Source of the DNA: Nemania diffusa
Taxonomy: Eukaryota > Ascomycota > Sordariomycetes > Xylariales > Xylariaceae
DNA length: 64,000 bases
Assembly (NCBI GenBank): GCA_038501195.1
Contig: JBBPUQ010000007.1
Coordinates: forward strand, 4,255,501-4,319,500
Direction of reading: 5' to 3'
Shown here: one piece after another, positions 58,416 to 64,000 of the stretch
Layout: the number at the start of each line of letters is the position of its first letter
Numbering within the stretch: the stretch's first letter is position 1
Program-made: the position numbers and the translations under genes
Notes under the pieces: model-generated
Database searches by the model: none
What the model saw: only the letters and a program-made list of their open reading frames with translations
Told to the model about the DNA's origin: nothing

Positions 58416-60770
58416 CTACCCAAGCTTAATATCAACCTCCTCCGGCGCCACTTGCTCCCAGGCACGTTCCCATACGACACCCAATGCCTGCCTACATGCC
58501 GTATCACCATCCCATCGAATCCATAACACAAAATAGAAATCAAATTGGCTCTCCCCTTCCAATTCTTTCCGTTTCGTGCATTGTATAAATGGATGGCTTC
58601 GGTGAATCCCAGGCGAGTTTGCTGTTCTGAACCGCATGCGATCTTGCATATTTAGGCCGATCCTAGCGAGATCATCGTCTTTCACGGGCAACGAGCCTTT
58701 GGCAATGCGAATCACCTCGCATCTCTCCCCAATGGGGAGAGGCTCATTCGCGTGCACGTTCACTCGAATAAACCCGGCCCAGGTAGAAGAAGGTGTGTAG
58801 AGAGGAAGCTCAGTTGTGGCATACCCGCCATCACCGTCAAGCTCGGGTCGTTGGGATGCATCTTCCTCCGGTGCTCCGAATATGACAAAGGCCTTCTGGA
58901 CGCTCGCATACAGGTATCGCGACGACGAGTCTACCGCGTTGATATCTCGGTACCGCTGGGATGGCGGGATAGGATACCGAAACTTTCTCGTGCGTCCCAT
59001 GTGCTCGCGAGCGTGGTACGTATAGTATGGGTTATTGTACGAATCAGGACCGCCGTCGTGCTTCTGCCAGCCCGACGGCGGAAGTGCAGCATTCTCCAAG
59101 AAATGCTTACGCACAGTAATGTAGCTATCATCAATGCGACTATTTCTTTGCCGGTCCGGGGCTTTGAACCATTCCACAAGCGGGGAGATCGTAACCTCGT
59201 AGGGAGCTGGCGGGAGCTCTGTATCTGTGTTGCAGGTCCACATCTGCAGGTCCAGAGCCCCTGACCATCCAAGCCACGACCATGTAGGTAGAAAGCTTGC
59301 GCCGGGATGATCGAAGCGTGGTCGAAGACATTTCTGGGGCTGCCAGAGCAGGCAGACCGTGAAATAGAACTCAGGAATGCCGCCGAAGAAGCCAGCGGGA
59401 AACCCCTCGCACATCTGCGTCAAGAGACCTGTAAAGGCATTCGCAGCGTCCGAATCATAAGTCAGCTGCCGCACATTGTATTGTTCAACCATGCTAGCGT
59501 AACCCATGAGTGATGGCCAGTCTATGACGAAGAGCTTTCCACCTGGTACATGGGAGTCCTGTGCAGTCGTTCCCGGTTGGGACACGTATGGTGGAGGTGA
59601 CAAGGCCTCGGCCCATCGAGCTGAAGCACATATCCAGTTAACGAACTTGTCGATATAAAGTAACCTCCGCGAGAATACGTGCTCTTGAAACGTCCATGCC
59701 CGACTAGACCACACCGTGTCAGACGAGAAGCTGTTTCCGAATGCCCACGCCGTTCCTCTTATGAGAGACTTAGAGGGGAAGGGTATTAAATGTCTCTGTC
59801 GCTCCTCAGTGCCTTGACCGAGACCAGACAGGCCGTGGTCGGCATCACTCCCGTCGGCGGCCACAATTGTGAATTCTGCTTTAGCATATGTTTCGGCCAT
59901 GGCCTGGAGATGCTGCTGTTTGGTCTTATAGTCATCTTGCACGATACAAACGCGGTCAACCCAGAGGTACCTCTGCCCAGTGAGGGTGCACAAGGTCATT
60001 GCATCGCGGATGGTTCTAGGTACGACGTGTGAGCTCAACGCGGAGAGACTGCCTGGCCGTTTCAAGTCGTCAATGTTGCTCTCCAGCGCCTGCAACGTCT
60101 CGACTTTCCCCCATACATAGCTAAGCGCGACGAACGGTACAACATCTCCAGGAGTCACGATGCATTCGAGGTCAACGTCAATGAAGTTGCGACTGATTTT
60201 AGATTGCAAGAGCCAAGAGGCGGGTCTTAAGCATCTGTCCCCATGAGTGCATTGGCAATGCTGCAGCCATTCACGGATGATGGAAGGGTCGCACAGCTGC
60301 GGATCAAATAAGCGAGGAGTCCCAGCAAGCCACGCAGTCAAGCCTTCAGGAGTATCATGGTCGGTCGAGAAGAGCGAGAGAATTCCGAGCTGCTTCATTT
60401 GCTGGCGCCGTTTACCGACACATGCTGACTCGGACGGCAGCGACCCGAACGCAACCAAGAGAATAGGGTTCTGATCCTTGAAATGAGCACTGAAATCATA
60501 ATCTCCATTGAACATGGGCGTCGGGCTTTCGGGGAGCCGAGCGCGTTCTTCCTCGGCGCAAGAGACGAGCGCCCGGCATGATTGACATCGAGCGCTTCTT
60601 GTAAGCAGCTCAGATTTCCTACCTAGATATATATCTTGGGCTCCCGATGGCACCTTTTGTGGTTTGAGTCCTGGCCCACGAGAGCGGATAGTAGTATCAA
60701 TCTCACAGCAAAACGTACAAAAGCCACTTTGCTCTAAGCAACTAGACAGAATTGAAGTTGTGTTACCCAT
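58416..60770 (-). CDS. HET-domain protein
   Basis: Single exon. The frame opens at 60803 (795 aa), but the ATG at 60770 (784 aa) gives MGNTTSIL, a plausible N-myristoylation sequence. Counting from 60803, a Cys-rich N-terminus (residues 28-83: FCTFCCEID, RCQSCRALVSC) precedes EWLQHCQCTHGDRC. The HET domain spans about 210-330 with FVALSYVWGK, VVPRTIRDAM and YLWVDRVCIVQDD. A long C-terminal region (WAFGNSF, SSRAWTFQEHVFSRRLLY, FLPTWSWLGWSG) is the usual HET-family tail. HET domains trigger the cell-death reaction in vegetative incompatibility. Which partner this one senses cannot be told. It is open from end to end. Confidence 0.88.
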   Translation of the reverse strand: MGNTTSILSSCLEQSGFCTFCCEIDTTIRSRGPGLKPQKVPSGAQDIYLGRKSELLTRSARCQSCRALVSCAEEERARLPESPTPMFNGDYDFSAHFKDQNPILLVAFGSLPSESACVGKRRQQMKQLGILSLFSTDHDTPEGLTAWLAGTPRLFDPQLCDPSIIREWLQHCQCTHGDRCLRPASWLLQSKISRNFIDVDLECIVTPGDVVPFVALSYVWGKVETLQALESNIDDLKRPGSLSALSSHVVPRTIRDAMTLCTLTGQRYLWVDRVCIVQDDYKTKQQHLQAMAETYAKAEFTIVAADGSDADHGLSGLGQGTEERQRHLIPFPSKSLIRGTAWAFGNSFSSDTVWSSRAWTFQEHVFSRRLLYIDKFVNWICASARWAEALSPPPYVSQPGTTAQDSHVPGGKLFVIDWPSLMGYASMVEQYNVRQLTYDSDAANAFTGLLTQMCEGFPAGFFGGIPEFYFTVCLLWQPQKCLRPRFDHPGASFLPTWSWLGWSGALDLQMWTCNTDTELPPAPYEVTISPLVEWFKAPDRQRNSRIDDSYITVRKHFLENAALPPSGWQKHDGGPDSYNNPYYTYHAREHMGRTRKFRYPIPPSQRYRDINAVDSSSRYLYASVQKAFVIFGAPEEDASQRPELDGDGGYATTELPLYTPSSTWAGFIRVNVHANEPLPIGERCEVIRIAKGSLPVKDDDLARIGLNMQDRMRFRTANSPGIHRSHPFIQCTKRKELEGESQFDFYFVLWIRWDGDTACRQALGVVWERAWEQVAPEEVDIKLG

Positions 60771-61208
60771 CCTCAACCGCGTTGACACAGTATCTCGAGG
60801 CAATTGATTTCTATTATTACACTAGAAAGCAGCAAACGGAAGCTATCAAAGTCTTCAGACATGACACGGAGTCTTTCAGCGAACATTGGAGGGTTCGTTC
60901 GTACGAGTGTACAACAGCCAAGCTGCTAGTCTAGCCAAGCTATATAGTCCATTAAAGTTCCAAGGAGCATCCCTTTGGCACCACAGTAGATATTGTCCGC
61001 CGAGAAAGTGTCAGATTCAGCCGCTCTCTAGCGCACTTCTCACATCATTTTTGTCAGACGCGACGCAGCGGCTATCTAAGTGTTGCGGGGAGCTGTAACG
61101 ACTCGGGTGTAACAGACCACTTGCCACCACGTGCGACTCGGAGTATAAGCACACGTACATCAAGCAATATTGTACCGCCAAGAACAAAAAGGTTGAGAGA
61201 GAGAGAGG
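60771..61208. other. Intergenic region upstream of the HET gene
   Basis: 438 bp. ACTCGGGT occurs at 61101-61108, probably by chance. No gene. Confidence 0.35.
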
Positions 61209-61214
61209 AAAAAA
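61209..61214 (-). terminator. RNA polymerase III terminator of the tRNA pair
   Basis: Six T residues on the minus strand, starting 3 nt after the tRNA-Met 3' end. Confidence 0.7.
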
Positions 61215-61216
61215 GA

Positions 61217-61318
61217 TGTCCTCGGTGAGGCTCGAACTCACGACCTTTGGATATCCCAATCTTGGATTGGATCATACGAATATGAGACCAACGCTCTAGC
61301 CAACTGAGCCACGAAGAC
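61217..61318 (-). tRNA. tRNA-Met (CAT), with 28-nt intron
   Basis: A cloverleaf can be drawn. Acceptor GTCTTCG pairs with CGAGGAC (one G-U), D stem GCTC/GAGC, anticodon loop CTCATAA, T arm GTGAG-TTCGAGC-CTCAC, discriminator A. The anticodon CAT is at 61284-61282. The intron 61253-61280 sits right after position 37. The unpaired T31/T39 also occurs in yeast elongator tRNA-Met, so this is the elongator type. Confidence 0.92.
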
Positions 61319-61353
61319 TTTCCATCGATGTAGATATCAACAGAGAGGAGATA

Positions 61354-61444
61354 GGGCTTGGCCGGGGATTGAACCCGGGACCTCTCGCACATTTGCTTTC
61401 GGGTGTTACCCTAAGCGAGAATCATACCACTAGACCACCAAGCC
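61354..61444 (-). tRNA. tRNA-Pro (AGG), with 19-nt intron
   Basis: Acceptor GGCTTGG pairs with CCAAGCC, discriminator C. The D-arm is TGGTCTAGTGGTATGA, the anticodon arm CTCGC-TTAGGG-intron-T-GCGAG, and the T arm CCGGG-TTCAATC-CCCGG. The anticodon is AGG. The intron 61390-61408 is after position 37. It closely resembles yeast tRNA-Pro. It lies 35 bp upstream of tRNA-Met in the same direction. Confidence 0.92.
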
Positions 61445-61659
61445 GCCCAATCAGATGACAGGACGGCTCTGAAGGCGCATCATGAAGCCTACTGAGGATG
61501 ATCGAGAGTGTAAGTATAACCTGGATCGGTAGTCGGACACGACAGCGGGACTTGTGAGATGGACGTTCGTTAGCGACTGCTAGTCTATAAAGTAGGTAGC
61601 GGGAGCCCTCGATATCTCTGGGAGTACGTCAGCATTCTAGACGGTTCTAAGCCAACTTC

Positions 61660-61960
61660 CTCGATCGACTCTCCTCGTCCCGACAGAGCGCACGCGTTCG
61701 TATACACCGCCGGCTCGGCGGTTCTCGATGCCGGCAACGTGCTTGTGTTGCTCTAATTTCCCTTCTCTGGCGTAGATATTGCAGAGTGACTCATAAGCGA
61801 ACCTCGTCCTAGAGCCAACGCACCTCTGCAGCTGCTGATCTCGTCGAAGACGGGCGTGGGATTCGTCACTCGTTGGCCGCCGAGGCAGCTTCGCAGAATC
61901 TAAGACATCGAGAAAAGGCCTAACGTCATCCTTCTCTCCGAGCAGTCATGTATGACAAGC
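61660..61960 (-). other. Coding-like remnant of unknown origin
   Basis: A minus-strand frame open for about 100 codons reads, in part, DVRPFLDVLDSAKLPRRPTS, HARLRRDQQLQRCVGSRTRF and YESLCNIYAREGKLEQHKHV. A frame shift connects it upstream to LLAQRPWATRPLLVIHDC. Composition looks protein-like but no family is recognised and no start is visible. Confidence 0.3.
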
Positions 61961-64000
61961 AGTGGTCGCGTTGCCCAAGGCCGCTGGGCTAGCAACTCGG
62001 CAGAGTGTCGATCCGCGTGGTGAGAGAGGGTGACCATAACCTGTGTGGACATTGAGCAGAATACGGAACTCATCCGGTCGTGTTGGTGGCGAAATCGATT
62101 GGACCCTGGGAAATGTCTCAGTAGTGACAGCTATTATCTACAGCGTAGGTTGCGACGGTAGCCTCACAGGTGGCTTTAAATGCTACGTAGTTTGGGGTTA
62201 CCTGACATGCCTGACTCGGCTCGTTAACGGCCTTCCTCGAGAGTACGACACACCTCGACACACCTCGACGTTGCCATGCATAGCTCGGCTAATGGTTGTA
62301 TGTTCCGAGCTCGCCGATGTTGATAATTGGATAATCTCATGTTGCATCGATCTCATTAGAGCAAGCTGAGGTGCAATAATGTCATAGGCTTGTCTCACGC
62401 AGCATGTGGGAAGGGGTGGGGTGGGTGGTGTTGGTAGTAGTTTTCTGTATTCTCCGTTCTGTATTATAGGATGTCAAGAAGCCATGCTCTGCATCTGTAA
62501 GCTTGGCTGTGCACTCGTGCTGTGCTACGCAACACCAACGCTCGGATTGGCATGTTACGGAGGTAAATGATTTGGTCGCTACTCGACTGATATAGTTTGT
62601 ATACATGTGCTCCATCTTCTACATAGCCCTCTCATGCCCAAAAGACGAGTCATATAACCAAGCCATGCTAGTTTGTGAAAGAATCACAGCATTAAAATTA
62701 TATCAGCGAGCCCCTAGATATTAGGGCCTAGTCGTACCAGTGACAGTAAATAGGAATCGTAGTTGTCTATTTCTTTTAACGAACAAGGTATGATTGCCGT
62801 GATATTCACCTAGCCGACGAGCTCTTCGGTGAGCAGCATTGATGGGGATTACGCAAATGCTAGTACCCCAAGAAGAGAGCCCAATTTTTTCCGGTTCTTG
62901 CATTAGATCCACCGTGATCTTCCAGAATTGGCGTGTTAATACATACATGCCTACGAATAATTAGATTCGCTGTAGTAAAGTGGTAGGTAGCGATACACCG
63001 ATCCTTCTAGCATGGCAAAGGCTATCACAACAGCAGTGCACTTGGAGAAGTACCTCTGCAAAATCCATGTTCTAGTTTCAATGAAGTATGGGTCAAGGCA
63101 GGGATGAGGAGGTCCTCTCACTGGACAGAGTCGAGGAGCTACAATCCGTACGATGGTTATTCTGCCCGTTCCTCTATTATTGGATACTAGGGGGGACATA
63201 GGTCTGTGAATGAGTGCCCAAGTGTTACACGTAGTCCCTGTACCAGTAACATCGGTTGTTCATTTTGATCAAATATCCTGAAATAGGAATAGATGAGACG
63301 CCTGTGTTGGTATGTTCGGCGGTGTGGACTTCTGTGTGCGGACCCTTCATCCATCGGTACAGGGGGGTTGCAAAAGCGTTGGCGGGTCCCTGCGAGCGGG
63401 TCCAAGGTCTAAGGGTGTGTGGTGTACGTGATATCGCGTGTATTGAAATAGACGAGCCGAAGAGCTCCTCGTTAATCATCGGCTAGCTACAATGTAGTAC
63501 CTATGTTTTGAGATTCTCAAAAATGTTTTGTGTTGATTATTCGCGGGCTTAATAGGCCTTATATCTAACTCCACGCCCATTGCAACTCCGGAAGTATTAG
63601 AACTACGACTAAGTGGGTTTCTTGCTAAGAGTCTACCGTTGATGTCGACGAAGTAGTTAACATATTACGTAGATACAGAGAGCATCATTAGCAAGGTGCA
63701 GAGAGTCGAAACGTTTAACCTGGCATCAACATAGACAGCTCTAGGTATATAATAATGAACATTTTAATGAGCATCCTTTGGTAAAACGAGTAAATTCTGT
63801 AGATACCTAGGTACTTTCTCAATTGAGAAGGATACAATGCATCATCCCTTGTATTTACGGTGGCGTAAAAGAGGGCAATTCATGCTACCTGTGGCCTGGT
63901 TTATTCGTCTTTTGGTGTGTGTATGTATAATGGTAAGAGAGTGTTGAAACTTGGCTACTACACTGATGCAGTGCTCCCTTACTGTGTATGATCTGGCATG
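61961..64000. other. Featureless right end of the window
   Basis: About 2 kb with only short random open frames. TACCTAGGTA occurs at 63804-63813. No gene, tRNA or terminal repeats recognised. Confidence 0.35.

Noticed and set aside
61101..61108. ACTCGGGT near the HET gene as another cluster site
   Set aside because: Only the 8-mer matches; about two are expected by chance in this window and the gene is unrelated.

Overview
This 64-kb window is nuclear DNA of a filamentous ascomycete (Pezizomycotina, probably a Sordariomycete). The evidence is many 47-100 nt introns with fungal GT...CTRAY...AG signals, a SAT-KS-AT-PT-ACP-TE non-reducing polyketide synthase, HET-domain and modin-like proteins, intron-bearing tRNAs, and an AT-rich transposon relic that looks RIP-mutated (repeat-induced point mutation, the fungal genome defence). 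Exon coordinates below were worked out by hand from splice signals and reading-frame continuity. The order was not compared with any database.

Layout. 1-4.9 kb: a divergent nucleolar housekeeping pair, an RNA polymerase I RPA34-type subunit (cut by the window edge) and the GRC3-type polynucleotide kinase. 5.4-32 kb: a secondary-metabolite region. It has two multi-exon FAD phenol-hydroxylase-type monooxygenases, a three-repeat Myb regulator, a short-chain dehydrogenase, a broken O-methyltransferase, a broken NRPS-like A-T-R reductase, an apparently intact non-reducing PKS, a secreted cupin-like protein and an alpha/beta-hydrolase. A GGACCCGAGT/ACTCGGG motif recurs in five of the promoters. 34-39.5 kb: a secreted beta-lactamase-like serine hydrolase, an F-box-like protein, two non-autonomous DNA transposons (one with an 8-bp target duplication, hAT-like) and a single-pass membrane protein. 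39.9-42.9 kb: a 3.08-kb, almost G/C-free transposon relic with ~89-bp inverted termini. 44.5-55.8 kb: a MAPEG protein, a small beta-rich extracellular-type protein, a modin/MOD-A-like proline-rich protein, a cytochrome P450 and a secretory lipase. 56-58.2 kb: two adjacent enzyme pseudogenes (PRISE-type reductase, D-amino-acid-oxidase-type oxidase). 58.4-61.4 kb: a HET-domain protein and a tRNA-Pro/tRNA-Met pair with no Pol III terminator between them. 61.5-64 kb: mostly featureless.

How the genes work together (inference). The PKS would make an aromatic acid. The divergent NRPS-like enzyme, when intact, would have reduced that acid to an aldehyde. The FAD monooxygenases and dehydrogenase would oxidise or reduce the ring or side chain, and the O-methyltransferase would cap a phenol. 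In this genome the reductase and methyltransferase are clearly dead, by internal deletions, frameshifts and stops, while the PKS, both monooxygenases, the dehydrogenase and the Myb gene remain open. The window is best read as a partly decayed gene cluster that may now make a truncated, unmethylated, carboxylated product.
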